A stretch of 64,000 nucleotides of DNA from Actinomadura chibensis NBRC 106107 (GCF_001552135.1 NZ_BCQP01000017.1:402109-466108); one strand, 5' to 3'. Positions 48,225 to 57,466 are shown, counted from the first letter of the stretch. Numbers and translations are program-made. Notes: generated from the sequence alone by a model not told the origin.

Positions 48225-48551
48225 ATGAACCCACCTGCCGGACCCCTGCCCCGGTCATCGGCGCTCGGCATCCTCCTGCTGTGCACCCTGTGCCTGCTGC
48301 TTGCCCTCACGGCCTGTGGGTCGTCCAAAGACGACATGATCGTGATAAGAGACCCGTCGACAGGGGAGACCTTGACCTACAAGGAGGTCAGAGAGTACGC
48401 CTCCCAAGGGGAAGGCGGCGTGGGCAACGAAAATTGCGCCGGAGCTGCCGGATACGGCGCTTCTATAGAGGGTGCGGAGTTCCCCGCCGGCCAAGCCGAG
48501 TTTGTGAAGGCGTGCGAGGAGGGCCTCAGAAACCGGAAGTCTTCCCCATGA
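48225..48551 (+). CDS. small lipoprotein
   Basis: 108 residues with a lipoprotein signal (GILLLCTLCLLLALTACGSS, lipobox LTAC) and a short outer domain containing a possible disulfide pair (ENCAGAAGYG and FVKACEEG). No family recognised. The 231 nt before it (47994-48224) hold nothing convincing. Intact, in contrast to its neighbours. Confidence 0.65.
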   Translation: MNPPAGPLPRSSALGILLLCTLCLLLALTACGSSKDDMIVIRDPSTGETLTYKEVREYASQGEGGVGNENCAGAAGYGASIEGAEFPAGQAEFVKACEEGLRNRKSSP

Positions 48552-48619
48552 GGCATTGACGCCCGCCCCATTAGGCGAGGACGGACGCGCTTCTTCCTCA
48601 CGTTGCGGGTGAAGCGGGG

Positions 48620-48957
48620 TCAGTCCTCGATACAGGGACCGTCGCCGTCGGTGCCCATCATCCGGGTCTCGTCGGCCAGCGGAAGGGCGGCAAACCTCGC
48701 ATTGAGCTCCTCGGAGAGGATCTCGGCGGCCCGCTCCGCGCCCAGTTCCGCGACCAGGCGCACCATTCGCCCAAGGGGAGTCTCGCTGATGGTTGCCTCC
48801 ATAGCCCCAGGCCCTGGAACAGCCTCGTCAACTCCTCGGCGACGGGCTGAAATCCGCATCCTCCCACCATCACGGATAGTCGGCCATCAGCCCGTCCAAC
48901 GATCCACTGGGCGTAGCCGCGGGCGAAGAGCTCCCGGTCGCTTGTCGAGCGCGGCAT
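48620..48957 (-). pseudogene. hypothetical protein, probably frameshifted
   Basis: Two overlapping minus-strand frames look like halves of one gene. The first (from 48957) reads MPRSTSDRELFARGYAQWIVGRADGRLSVMVGG then LTRLFQGLG. The second continues LGRMVRLVAELGAERAAEILSEELNARFAALPLADETRMMG and stops at 48620. A single indel near 48790-48810 would join them. Two separate small genes are the alternative. Function unknown. Confidence 0.45.
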
Positions 48958-49054
48958 TACATCGACCCGTAGGCCGGTCGCGAGTTGTTCGGGCCGCTGG
49001 CCAAGAAGTGGCTGCGGCTACGCGGCCTTGCGGCGCGAGCGCCGTCCAGGGACC

Positions 49055-49308
49055 TCATGGCCTGCTCGTCAGGTATTCGAGGAGCAGCAGCGAGAGGCCG
49101 GCGGCGGCCAGGCCGAGGGGAGCGCGACCAGCCACGCGGCGGCGGTGAGGGTGCCGAACCCGGCGACGGAGAGGGAGAAGGTGCGCAGGCCCGCCTACGT
49201 GGGGGCCGCGCAGCGAAGCGGCCGAGGTGCGCCAACAGGGGTGCGCTGCCGCTTGGGTTTGGCGACGGCACGCTGCGCGCGGTGCGCGCCGGTCAGAGTG
49301 CTGAACAT
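49055..49308 (-). pseudogene. phage-type small membrane protein, decayed
   Basis: ATG at 49308 begins FSTLTGAHRAQRAVAKPKRQRTP. A TAG at 49197-49195 interrupts the frame, after which it continues AGLRTFSLSVAGFGTLTAAAWLVALP. One missing base then leads to LGLAAAGLSLLLLEYLTSRP and a stop at 49055. The two hydrophobic stretches match small membrane proteins common in actinobacteriophage genomes. The TAG probably replaced a Trp codon. Confidence 0.65.
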
Positions 49309-49399
49309 CGCCACGCCACGGATGATACATCGCGACACTTGCTGTCTCAATGTCACAGCATGGGCAGGCTCAAGACACGTTGATACGCAGGTGCAGCGT

Positions 49400-50784
49400 C
49401 TACGGCCAGCGGACGCGGGGCGGGCGCCCAGGTCGGCCTTGGCGACCATGTACCGGGCGGCGTCCATCCCGTCGTCCTGCTCCTTGACGAGCTCCTCCTT
49501 GACCGCGCCGCCGGGCTTGACGGCCCACACGTAGCCGCCGATCTCCTCGACCGTGCAGGCGGGCTTGGCCGCCTCGACGAGGGCGGGGTCGCGCTCGACC
49601 ACCGAGTCGCGCAGGATCACCAGGCGGGGGCGGCCGTCGCCGGGGATCCTGAGCCGCGCCTGGAACGCCTGGATGCCCTCGGACACCCGCTTGTTCGCCG
49701 GGACGGTGGAGATCCCGAGGTGCTTGTCGAGCGTCGCGCGGCCTTCGGCGTCGATGGTCGCAGATCACCGCGCGGGGCCGCGGCTCGGTCCAGCGGCGGC
49801 GGCCGTGCGCGACGGCATCGCGCAACTCCTCGCCCTCGACCTGCTCGACGCCGGGGACGGGCTCCGTGACGAGGGTGAGGATCTGCCGAGCGTGGTCCTC
49901 GACGAGGCGGCCGGTGTGGAAGATCTCCCGGTACAGGTACAGGCGGCTGTCACCGTCCTGCGCCCAGCACTGCAGAACGAACGGGTGCACGAACCCGAAG
50001 TCGACCGTCCACCACCGGGGTCTAGTCGTCGGGGATGGGGAACCGGTCGACGAGGTGGACGGCGTCGTCGATCCCGTCGTAGATGATCCCTTCGGCGGCC
50101 GCCCAGATTCAAGTCGCGGAGGCGGAGGCGGCGCACGCCGGTGAGCGCGCCGAGCTTGGCGAGGTAGGCGGCGCCCTCGACGGTCGGGTGCCGTCGGCGT
50201 TCATGTACCGGGGGTTGTCGACGTGCCGGGAGACGAGCCGCCACATCGCGCCGGACGCCGTGCGCTGGTTCAGCCAGTGCGTCCGGTAGGCGGGGGTTGC
50301 ACGCGGCGATGACCTGCTGCCAGGGCAGCACACCGTTACGGAGCCGCGTGGTGATCGCTTCGAGGTCGTCGACGGTCAGGTCTGTCGCCTCATCGCAGAA
50401 GGCGAGGTCGTACTCCGACGACATGATCTTCGTCGGCTGGTCCATCCCGCCGACCACGATCCGCGACCCGTTGCGGTACTTGTACGAGGCGGGCTCGCGC
50501 TGGCTCCCGCCGTACCAGCGCACGACGCCCTTGGCCAGCGCGGCGGCTGCGACCTTCTCGTCGAACGTCCGCAGTGTCGTCGAGCTGAGCGAGACCGCCA
50601 TCTTCCGCACGATCAGCGACTTGATGCCGGGGTGCTTCAGCGCGGCGAGGTGGAGCCGGTACAGCGCGGCGAGGGACTTGCCCGTCTCGGCCGGGCCGTC
50701 GAGCAGCACCTCGTCTTCGCGGGCGGCGAACAGCTCGCGCGCAGCGCCGCGCGGCTCGTACCGGACGACCGTCGTCCCGCTCAC
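49400..50784 (-). pseudogene. phage terminase large subunit, heavily frameshifted
   Basis: From a GTG at 50784 the frame encodes a terminase ATPase: Walker A-like DGPAETGKS, then YDLAFCDEATD as Walker B, and LPWQQVIAACNP. It then shifts frame near 50310, 50195 and 50115, meets a TAG at 50024-50022, shifts again near 50015 and 49765, and ends at 49400. Across those frames the expected chain can be followed: WLNQRTASGAMWRLVSRHVDNPRY, GIIYDGIDDAVHLVDRFPIPDD, WTVDFGFVHPFVLQCW, GYVWAVKPGGAVKEELVKEQDDGMDAARYMVAK. No functional product is possible. Confidence 0.88.
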
Positions 50785-50903
50785 GGCGTACCACGCCCAA
50801 GCACCGCCGCAGGCAAGTTCCGCTGCCAGAGGAAACCATCTGTACTGGAGAACCGGACCTTTAGAATAGATCCCAAGATCTCAAGAAGATTGGAAGTTTT
50901 GCA

Positions 50904-51179
50904 ATGGAAAGACTGAAGATCCACAACCTGGGCTTTGAGACCGAGCACAACGGACGCAAGGTCACTCGGCGTCGACTCCAGGTCACCCTGAACTTTGATC
51001 TGACCGGCCGCGGCACGATCAGCGAACAGCGATTGGAACTGTTCGCCAAGAATTTGATCTTGACGGCCGAGACGAGCGCGAAGGTGGCCGAACTCGGGAA
51101 TCCGCCAGTAGAGGGTCGCATCGAATGGGTTTACGGCCCCGGCTACGTCGTGGAGATCAGCCAGGGCGAGCACGACTGA
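50904..51179 (+). CDS. hypothetical protein, 91 residues
   Basis: Intact frame starting MERLKIHNLGFETEHNGRKVTRRRLQVTLNFDLTGRGT and ending YGPGYVVEISQGEHD; beta-rich and without membrane segments. GC content here is visibly lower than elsewhere, and the 120 nt upstream are also AT-richer, suggesting foreign origin. No family recognised. It sits between damaged element genes yet has no interruption. Confidence 0.55.
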   Translation: MERLKIHNLGFETEHNGRKVTRRRLQVTLNFDLTGRGTISEQRLELFAKNLILTAETSAKVAELGNPPVEGRIEWVYGPGYVVEISQGEHD

Positions 51180-51229
51180 CATTGATCCAACCATGAGGCC
51201 CGGCCGGGGAGAGAGTTCCTGGCCGGGCC

Positions 51230-51622
51230 TCACAGGTCCTCCGCCGACACTCCGAGGACCTCGTCTTGCAGCTTGGCGCCCACATCAACCTTCTGCGCCG
51301 CGTCCAGGCCGAGTAGCCGGGCGCGCCGCTCCTGAGCACCGCGTCCCCGCGCGCCGTCCGGCTCGGTCGGCCGATCGTCCATGGCGGCCTCCTGCTGATC
51401 TCCAGTGTGCCGTCCCGGCGCGGGCTGGCGCCGGGGCAGCGGCGGTTGCATTCCGCCGTCCTTCACGTCCGCGCCGTCGCGAACGGGCCCTAGCCGCGGC
51501 TTGACGAAGGCCGCGCGGATGATCGCCTGCTGCTCCGGGCTGAGCGGCGGGGCCTGCTCGACCAGGCGGCGGTACTCCAGCGCGGCGGGCGGGAACTGCG
51601 TCCGGTGGCGGGGCTTGGTCAT
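51230..51622 (-). CDS. element-associated hypothetical protein
   Basis: 130 residues beginning MTKPRHRTQFPPAALEYRRLVEQAPPLSPEQQAIIRAAF, a sequence style seen in small genes of actinomycete integrative elements. The second half (MDDRPTEPDGARGRGAQERRARLLGLDAAQK) looks like a separate small protein, so two genes may be fused by loss of a stop. Its ATG shares one base with the TAA of the preceding remnant (TAATG), and GGGGGAG is the ribosome site. Confidence 0.5.
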   Translation of the reverse strand: MTKPRHRTQFPPAALEYRRLVEQAPPLSPEQQAIIRAAFVKPRLGPVRDGADVKDGGMQPPLPRRQPAPGRHTGDQQEAAMDDRPTEPDGARGRGAQERRARLLGLDAAQKVDVGAKLQDEVLGVSAEDL

Positions 51623-51864
51623 TACTCTCCCCCGTCGCTCTGGCCGGACTTGCACCTTCGGGCCTTCACGGACAGGTAGGCCATGCAGGCGTAGTGGGCG
51701 GTGCGCGCGTTCTCCGCGGCCGTCGCGCGGGTCGCCTCGTCCATCTCACCGTCCGGGGTCGACTCTCTTCACCCAGTAGGAGAGCCGTGCGGGGGAGGCG
51801 TCGGTGCCGGGCTTGGTCCGGGCCGCGCGGTCCTTCGTCTTCGCCCAGGACGCGTGCACGGCTC
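51622..51864 (-). pseudogene. element-associated small gene, truncated and frameshifted
   Basis: One frame reads VHASWAKTKDRAARTKPGTDASPARLSYWVKRVDPG and ends at a TGA. Removing one G near 51755 continues it as EMDEATRATAAENARTAHYACMAYLSVKARRCKSG to the TAA at 51622. The HASW...RTAPAR-like pattern is common in small proteins of Streptomyces integrative elements. The 5' end stops where the oppositely oriented integrase remnant begins. A 40-residue product from the ATG at 51744 remains possible. Confidence 0.55.
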
Positions 51865-52301
51865 GTCCGCGTCGGAAAGCAAAACGTCCTCAAGCTGCCG
51901 AAGGGCGGGAGGACGCAAACGGCGCAGCTGTTCCCCGGCGTCGCGCGGACCGTCCAGGCGCACATGGAGGCGCACTCACCGGTGACCGCCACGTTGCCGT
52001 GGATGAACGAGGACGCGACCCTCGCCGATGAGCCGGTCACGCTCGACCTGCTGTTCGTGTGGCGCGGCGAACTGCTCGTCCCCCCGCTGCCGGAGGGCAC
52101 CGAACCCGGCGGCACCGCGGACGGCAGTCGAGCGCGGAGGGGCAGAACCTTCAGACGTCCACTTACAACGCGCTCGCCTGGAAGCCTGCGCTCGCGCGAG
52201 CCGGAGTCATCTCACCGCTCACGAAGAACGCGCGGGGCGTGCTGGCGTACGCGGAGTCTCGCGAGGACGGCATGCACGCGCTACGGCACTGGTTCGCGAC
52301 G
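51853..52301 (+). pseudogene. tyrosine integrase remnant (C-terminal half)
   Basis: Frame one encodes RVGKQNVLKLPKGGRTQTAQLFPGVARTVQAHMEAHSPV and VTLDLLFVWRGE, the core of a phage-type tyrosine recombinase. After a frameshift near 52125 a second frame gives NLQTSTYNALAWKPALARAGVI and GMHALRHWFATV, which is catalytic box HxxR-H. The N-terminal arm-binding and SAM-like domains and the catalytic Tyr region are missing. It is therefore inactive, with its end replaced by an unrelated gene at about 52302. Confidence 0.8.
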
Positions 52302-52613
52302 GTGCTCGGCGAGACGGCGACGCAATACCTGGAGGACCTCGCCGACGAGCTCGCGCCGCGCGGCTGGCGGTTCATGCGGTTCTACCGGCGGGACGAATTC
52401 CCGGTGCCCGTCCCCTTGCTGTGGGTCTACGCGAGAGCGACGAAGGACATCGGAATGGTCGTCAACGTCCTCGCCGTCCCCGGCGGCGGGTGGGCTTACC
52501 ACGAAGCCACCTGGGGACGGCACGGCTACCTGTGCTCCTGCGGGGACGCCCAGGCCGCCGCGGCGCAGATCGACCGCGCTCTCAAGCATCGGCTTTTCCC
52601 GTCGACCTTCTGA
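52302..52613 (+). CDS. hypothetical protein fused to integrase remnant
   Basis: From a GTG at 52302 the frame encodes 103 residues, LGETATQYLEDLADELAPRGWRFMRFYRRDEFPVPVPLLWVYARATKDIG in outline and a conserved-looking AYHEATWGRHGYLCSCGD segment. No family is recognised. The sequence continues in frame from the integrase remnant, so its true start is ambiguous. A Cys pair (CSC) near the end may bind metal. Confidence 0.55.
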   Translation: MLGETATQYLEDLADELAPRGWRFMRFYRRDEFPVPVPLLWVYARATKDIGMVVNVLAVPGGGWAYHEATWGRHGYLCSCGDAQAAAAQIDRALKHRLFPSTF

Positions 52614-52615
52614 GG

Positions 52616-53770
52616 TCAGTCGCGGGCGCGGGACTCGATTCCGAACGTCAATTCGGCGTTCTGCTCGTCCAGGTTCCACCGGCCTTCGCCGTACGCCTGG
52701 TTGCTGATCCAGAACACCATGGTGCGCTGGTCGGGGAACCGGGCGAACTCGCCGAACGACCAGTCGTTCCCGCCGTCGTGCTCGACGAGCCACCGGGCAC
52801 CGGCGTGGACGACGCCCCAGCCGTAGCCGTAATACGCCTTGAGGCCGTCGCGTTCTCCGACGTAGACATGCGGCTTGAACATCCTGCGTTTGGCGTCGTC
52901 CGAAAGCACTGCGGTGCCTTCCAGGGCGCGATGCCAGCGGAACATGTCGCGCGGTGTCGACAGCACGCCGCCATTGCCACGCAGATACCAATGGGGCCCG
53001 TCAGAGGCCCACGGGTGCTCGTTCGGACGCCCCTGTGAACGCCCGCGCTCGTCGTACTCGACCGCGATGTCGTCGCGCTTCCAGTGCGGCAGGACGTAGC
53101 CGGTCTGCGTCATCCCGGCGGGCGCGAACAGGTTGGCAAACAGATAGCGCTCGTAGCCGACGCCCGAGACCTTCTCCACGATCGCCGCCAGGACGCTGTA
53201 TCCCAGGTTGGAATAATGGAATTCCGCGCCCGGCGCCGACTGGAGCTTCGACCGCAGCGCCACCTTCAGCATTCCGTCGCGGGAGATCGGCTCGTAGTCG
53301 TCGCCGCCCTGCTCGTCGTCCAGCCCGGACGTATGTGTCAGCAGGTGGTGCAGCGTGATTCCCCGCTTGTCGGCGGGGACGGGCCCGAGGTATTCGGAGA
53401 TCGGGTCGGTGACCCGCAACATGCCCTGCGTCTCCAGTTTCATGATGGCGGCGGCGGTGAACTGCTTGGTCATCGACATGATGTCGTAGACGGTGTCGCA
53501 CCGCGCCGGGATTCGCCGCTCGCGGTCCGCGAAGCCGAAGCCCCGGCAGTGCACGAGCCTGCCGTCATGGGCGGCGGCGACCGTCCCGCCAGGGCCGGTC
53601 GGGATCTTCGTCCGCAGAAATTCCTGAATGGACGCGTCCACGGGTTCAGCCGGACGTTCGTGCGCCTGAAGCGCCGCCTTCTTGTGCTCGCCGGACCCGC
53701 TGAACGCCCCCGCCACCGCGAGCAGAACGGCGACCATTCCGATTCCCCACACATAATGGCTCCGCCTCAT
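52616..53770 (-). CDS. secreted or membrane-anchored serine hydrolase of the beta-lactamase (class C/PBP4-like) family
   Basis: 384 residues with an N-terminal hydrophobic segment (YVWGIGMVAVLLAVAGAFSG). The catalytic SxxK is SMTK (S99, K102), the YxN motif is YSN (Y186-N188) and the third motif region is HDGGNDW near residue 344. Family members include DD-peptidases, esterases and beta-lactamases, so the substrate cannot be assigned. It is intact and convergent with the preceding hypothetical gene (2-nt gap). Confidence 0.87.
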   Translation of the reverse strand: MRRSHYVWGIGMVAVLLAVAGAFSGSGEHKKAALQAHERPAEPVDASIQEFLRTKIPTGPGGTVAAAHDGRLVHCRGFGFADRERRIPARCDTVYDIMSMTKQFTAAAIMKLETQGMLRVTDPISEYLGPVPADKRGITLHHLLTHTSGLDDEQGGDDYEPISRDGMLKVALRSKLQSAPGAEFHYSNLGYSVLAAIVEKVSGVGYERYLFANLFAPAGMTQTGYVLPHWKRDDIAVEYDERGRSQGRPNEHPWASDGPHWYLRGNGGVLSTPRDMFRWHRALEGTAVLSDDAKRRMFKPHVYVGERDGLKAYYGYGWGVVHAGARWLVEHDGGNDWSFGEFARFPDQRTMVFWISNQAYGEGRWNLDEQNAELTFGIESRARD

Positions 53771-53851
53771 CCCCGGAACGCTACGGAGACGATCCGCGGA
53801 CGTCGTCCCTCCAGCAGGTGAATCGCGCGCCCCTCGCGCCGGGGACGCCGC

Positions 53852-54118
53852 TCACTCGTCCGGGCGGGCCACGACCGCGTCGGCGGGCAGGTCGTCGAGC
53901 GGAGACAGGTCGCCGTCCAAAATGTCGGCGCGGATGCGCACTTCCCGCAGGGCCGGGAGTTCACGGAGCGGCCGGAGCGAGACGATATCCCCCGTGTACG
54001 CCAACGTGATCGTCTCAAGCCCTTTTATTCCGGTGAGCACGGAAAGGTCGAGGCGCGTCCGCACCTTCGGCCGGTAGCCCGGCATGAGGCGCAGCATCCG
54101 GAATCCGGAAGGGCACAT
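53852..54118 (-). CDS. leucine-rich-repeat-like fragment
   Basis: 88 residues, LDLSVLTGIKGLETITLAYTGDIVSLRPLRELPALREVRI, with the spacing of two leucine-rich repeats. It lacks the capping and earlier repeats of a normal LRR protein, so it may be the end of a truncated gene. No clear ribosome site precedes the ATG at 54118. Confidence 0.45.
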   Translation of the reverse strand: MCPSGFRMLRLMPGYRPKVRTRLDLSVLTGIKGLETITLAYTGDIVSLRPLRELPALREVRIRADILDGDLSPLDDLPADAVVARPDE

Positions 54119-54623
54119 TGTGGTCGTCCATCATGGCGCTGGCGGGCTTTCAGCCGATCTCAACGTCACGCCGCCTTGGCGGCCGGTACCGGCTTCGACG
54201 GAGCGGAGCGGGCGTCCCATGCGCAGCGGTTGCCGTCTGCCGGTCCCCGTCACCAGTTCCTCCACGCCAGCGGGCGGCCTCGACGGCCGGGAGCGGACGC
54301 CGGCGGTGCGCCCCGCGGGGTCAGGGCGCACGCCGACCTCGGACGTCCACGACGATGCGTCCGGCATTGCGGATGATCAAGACCTGGAACGGTCGCCGGG
54401 CGCGTCCGGAACGCGGAACCGCAGGCCACCGGCAAGATCAAGTCCGTTGCCGGACACCATGGCAACCAATCGACCGGGAAAGGCGTCCGCGCGCCCGCAA
54501 TTTAAATGCCTAGGCTTCGAACAAATATGCGAGCCCAAAATGACGGAATCGGTCAGGTTCGACGTTGTCGCGGGCGCGGTCAAATGTGATGATCATGGCG
54601 ACCTGGATCGCGACATTTCCTGG
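54119..54623. other. 505-nt region without a supported gene
   Basis: It separates the LRR fragment from the secreted propeller-like protein. It contains a small hairpin GCCGCC-TT-GGCGGC (54170-54183) and, near its right end (54495-54600), an AT-richer stretch with TTTAAAT at 54501-54507 that could hold the promoter of the downstream gene. Frames through it look like random GC-rich translation. Confidence 0.5.
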
Positions 54624-56300
54624 ATGGACTTGATGCGCCCGGCACGCCGAATCGCACCGAAACGACACCGACACCTCCGTCCCGGCGCGGCCGTCCTGGC
54701 CGCCGCGCTCGCCGGGGCCCTGCTCCCCGCCGCCCCGGCGGCGGCCGACACCGCGCCGCCGCCCGGACAGCCCGCGACCATCACCGCCGACCCGCTGCCG
54801 ACCTGGCAGACCGACGGCGTGGTCTGGTCGATCGCCGTCGTCGGCGGCACCGCCTACGTCGGCGGGAACTTCGACCACATCCGCCCGCCCGGGGCCGCGC
54901 CCGGCGACGCGCGGGAGCAGGCGCGGCACAACCTCGCCGCCTTCGACGTCGCGACCGGCGAGCCGCTGCCGTGGGCGCCGAACGTCGAGGGCACCCCGTT
55001 CACCAGCACGACCCCGCAGCACGACTGCGACGACCTCGGCGGCGGCCGCTGGCTCTGCGACGCGGTCTGGGAGCTCAGGCCCGCGCCGGACGGCTCCCGG
55101 CTCTACGTCGGCGGCGACTTCACCAAGATCGACGGCCTGCGGCGCGGGAAGATCGCCTCTTTCGACCTGCCGAGCGGCGCGCTGAACGGCTTCCAGCACG
55201 AGGTCAACAGCCGGGTGCAGGCCCTCACCGTCAGCTCGGCGACCGTCTACGCGGGCGGCTTCTTCACCAGCGTGGACGGCACGCCCCGCCAGCGCCTCGC
55301 CGCCTTCGCCGCCGCGGGCGGCGCGCTGACCGCGTGGGCGCCCACCGCCGACCGCGGCGTGCACGCCATGATCCTCTCGCCGGACGGCAGCCGCGTCGTC
55401 ATCGGCGGCGACTTCAACCGGATCAACGGGAATCCGCCGCACGGGCTCGGGGCCGTCCTCGCCTCCACCGGGGCGAGCGTCCCGTGGGCGACGGGCGTCG
55501 ACTACATCTCCGACACGCGCCGCTCCTGGGTGACCGACCTGGTCACGGACGGCGATGCGATCTACGCGTCGGCGAACGGCGAGAGCACCTTCGACGGACG
55601 GCTCGCCCTCAACCCCGACGACGGCACGACCCGCTGGATCGACAACTGCCAGGGCGCGACGCAGGCCGTCACCGTCCTCGACGGACTCCTCTACAGCGGC
55701 TCGCACGCCCACAACTGCGCCACCCAGCCGAACGGGTTCCCCGAACTCACGCCCGGCCTGCCCTACCAGCGGCTCCTCGCCGAGCCGACCCACCCGGCGG
55801 CGGAGTACGACACCCCGCCGATCCTGTACTGGTTCCCCAACACCAACGGCGGCCCGACCACCGAGAGCCAGGGCCCGCGCGCGCTGGACAACGACGGCCG
55901 CTACCTGTGGGTCGGCGGCGACTTCACCACCGTCAACGGGGCGCCGCAGCAGGGGCTGACCCGGTTCGGCTCCCTCGCCGTCACCCGCGACGCCGACCCG
56001 GCCGAGCTCATCCGCAAACCCGTCGCCGTCAAGCCCGACGGGACGACCGGTCAGCTCACCGTCACCTGGACGGAGACCTGGGACCGCGACAACCAGAAGC
56101 TCGTCTACGAACTGATCCGCGACGACAACACCGTCATCGACACCCTGGAATCAACGTCCGTCTTCTGGGATTTGAAGACCCACACCTTCACCGACACCGG
56201 TCTGGCGCCGGGCAGCACGCACACCTATTCCGTGCGGGCGATCGACCCGTTCAACAACCGCGTGCGCTCGTCCAGGAGCGTCCCCGTCCAGGCGGGCTGA
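54624..56300 (+). CDS. secreted beta-propeller-like protein with C-terminal fibronectin type III domain
   Basis: 558 residues. An N-terminal signal peptide (AAVLAAALAGALLPAAPAAADT) is followed by repeated units of the form (Y/V)(V/I)GG(D/N)F, e.g. YVGGNFDHI, YVGGDFTKIDG, YAGGFFTSVDG, VIGGDFNRING, WVGGDFTTVNG, spaced like propeller blades. The last ~95 residues (LTVTWTETWDRDNQKLVYELIRDD ... GSTHTYSVRAIDPF) are an FnIII domain. Proteins of this type act at the cell surface or bind carbohydrate; no catalytic motif is seen. ATG at 54633 is an alternative start. Confidence 0.8.
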   Translation: MDLMRPARRIAPKRHRHLRPGAAVLAAALAGALLPAAPAAADTAPPPGQPATITADPLPTWQTDGVVWSIAVVGGTAYVGGNFDHIRPPGAAPGDAREQARHNLAAFDVATGEPLPWAPNVEGTPFTSTTPQHDCDDLGGGRWLCDAVWELRPAPDGSRLYVGGDFTKIDGLRRGKIASFDLPSGALNGFQHEVNSRVQALTVSSATVYAGGFFTSVDGTPRQRLAAFAAAGGALTAWAPTADRGVHAMILSPDGSRVVIGGDFNRINGNPPHGLGAVLASTGASVPWATGVDYISDTRRSWVTDLVTDGDAIYASANGESTFDGRLALNPDDGTTRWIDNCQGATQAVTVLDGLLYSGSHAHNCATQPNGFPELTPGLPYQRLLAEPTHPAAEYDTPPILYWFPNTNGGPTTESQGPRALDNDGRYLWVGGDFTTVNGAPQQGLTRFGSLAVTRDADPAELIRKPVAVKPDGTTGQLTVTWTETWDRDNQKLVYELIRDDNTVIDTLESTSVFWDLKTHTFTDTGLAPGSTHTYSVRAIDPFNNRVRSSRSVPVQAG

Positions 56301-56302
56301 CG

Positions 56303-57466
56303 TCACGCCGGGACGGACGAGGGGCCGCGGGCCAGGATCGCGGCCAGCAGGAGGACGAGCAGGAGCGCGATCACGACCAGGCTTCCCACCACCCCCACGG
56401 TGGGCGCCGCGAAGGTCGTGAGCAGGGCGAGGACGGCCGTCCCGGCGATCAGTTCGGGACGGACCGCCCGCCGCCCCAGCGGCGCGTGCAGGACGGCGAG
56501 CATCACGAGCACCACGGCGAGCGGCGTCGCGACCGCCGCGACCACGGTCCGCTCGCCCGCCTCGCCCTGCGGCCCCGCCGACACGACCGCGACCTCCAGG
56601 CCCGCGCCGAGCGCGGCCAGCGCGGCGAAGACGACGTAATGGCCGTAGCCCCAGACGAACGACCAGTCGCGGTGCTCGGCGAGCAGTTCGCCCGCGGGCT
56701 CGGAGAAGTAGATCCACCAGAGCGTGAACAGGATGGCGAGGCCCGACAACGCGATGGTGACGAGTTCGCCGCTCAGGCCGTGCTCGACCGCGTCCTGGAC
56801 GGCGTTCGTCGCGGCCAGCACGCTCTCCCCCAGCAGGATGATCGTGAACAGGCCGTACCGCTCGGCGATGTGGTGCGGGTGCCAGGTCGTCATGCCGGGC
56901 CGCTCCGCGATCAGCGGGACGGACACGTCCATCAGCGCCAGCACGAAGAACAGCCACGTCGGGCCGTCGCCGGGCAGCGCCAGCCGGGACACCCAGAACA
57001 CCTGGACGATCGACACGCCGACCGCGTAGCGCAGCGCGGTGCGGCGGCCGTCCGGATGCTCGATCGCCGCGCGCAGCCACATGCCGACCAGGCCGACGCG
57101 CATCACGAGGTAGCCGATCGTGACCATGGCGAAGTCGCCGCCGAACGCGTCCGGCACCCCGGCCGCGAGGAGCAGCACGCCCGCCATCTGCACGAACGTC
57201 ATGACCCTGTACAGGACGTCGTCGGTCTCGTAGGCGGACGCGAACCACGTGAAGTTCATCCACGCCCACCAGATCGCGAAGAACACCATGAGGAACGGCT
57301 GCACCCCGTCCGCGGCGTGCCCCTCCTCGACGGCGTGCGCGAGGCGTCCGGCCACCTGCGAGACGGCGGCGACGAACGTCAGGTCGAAGAGCAGTTCCAG
57401 GGGGCTGGAGACGCGGTGGGGCTCGTCGAGGTCGCGCGCGACCATCCGGCTGCGGAACGGCTGCAT
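56303..57466 (-). CDS. ltrA: low-temperature-requirement protein A family membrane protein
   Basis: 387 residues with about ten hydrophobic helices. Family hallmarks are PLELLFDLTFVAAVSQVAGRL near the N-terminus, WWAWMNFTWFASAYETDD and the central HIAERYGLFTIILLGESVLA. LtrA was linked to growth of Listeria at low temperature; its biochemical function is unknown. It is convergent with the propeller gene (2-nt gap) and marks the right end of the accessory block. Confidence 0.9.
   Translation of the reverse strand: MQPFRSRMVARDLDEPHRVSSPLELLFDLTFVAAVSQVAGRLAHAVEEGHAADGVQPFLMVFFAIWWAWMNFTWFASAYETDDVLYRVMTFVQMAGVLLLAAGVPDAFGGDFAMVTIGYLVMRVGLVGMWLRAAIEHPDGRRTALRYAVGVSIVQVFWVSRLALPGDGPTWLFFVLALMDVSVPLIAERPGMTTWHPHHIAERYGLFTIILLGESVLAATNAVQDAVEHGLSGELVTIALSGLAILFTLWWIYFSEPAGELLAEHRDWSFVWGYGHYVVFAALAALGAGLEVAVVSAGPQGEAGERTVVAAVATPLAVVLVMLAVLHAPLGRRAVRPELIAGTAVLALLTTFAAPTVGVVGSLVVIALLLVLLLAAILARGPSSVPA

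Larger units (their letters stand above)
49055..52301. mobile_element. decayed prophage / integrative element remnant
   Basis: Within 3.2 kb are a frameshifted terminase, a phage-type membrane gene, two small element-type genes and the C-terminal half of a tyrosine integrase, nearly all damaged. Structural phage genes are missing, so this is a residue of one or more elements. The damaged XRE/deformylase locus (46.6-48.0 kb) lies next to it. No tRNA or flanking att repeat was seen. Confidence 0.7.

Noticed and set aside
46578..52613. Defence island or toxin-antitoxin system
   Set aside because: XRE-type DNA-binding and small genes raised this, but the genes are recognisable regulator, deformylase, terminase and integrase remnants with inactivating damage.
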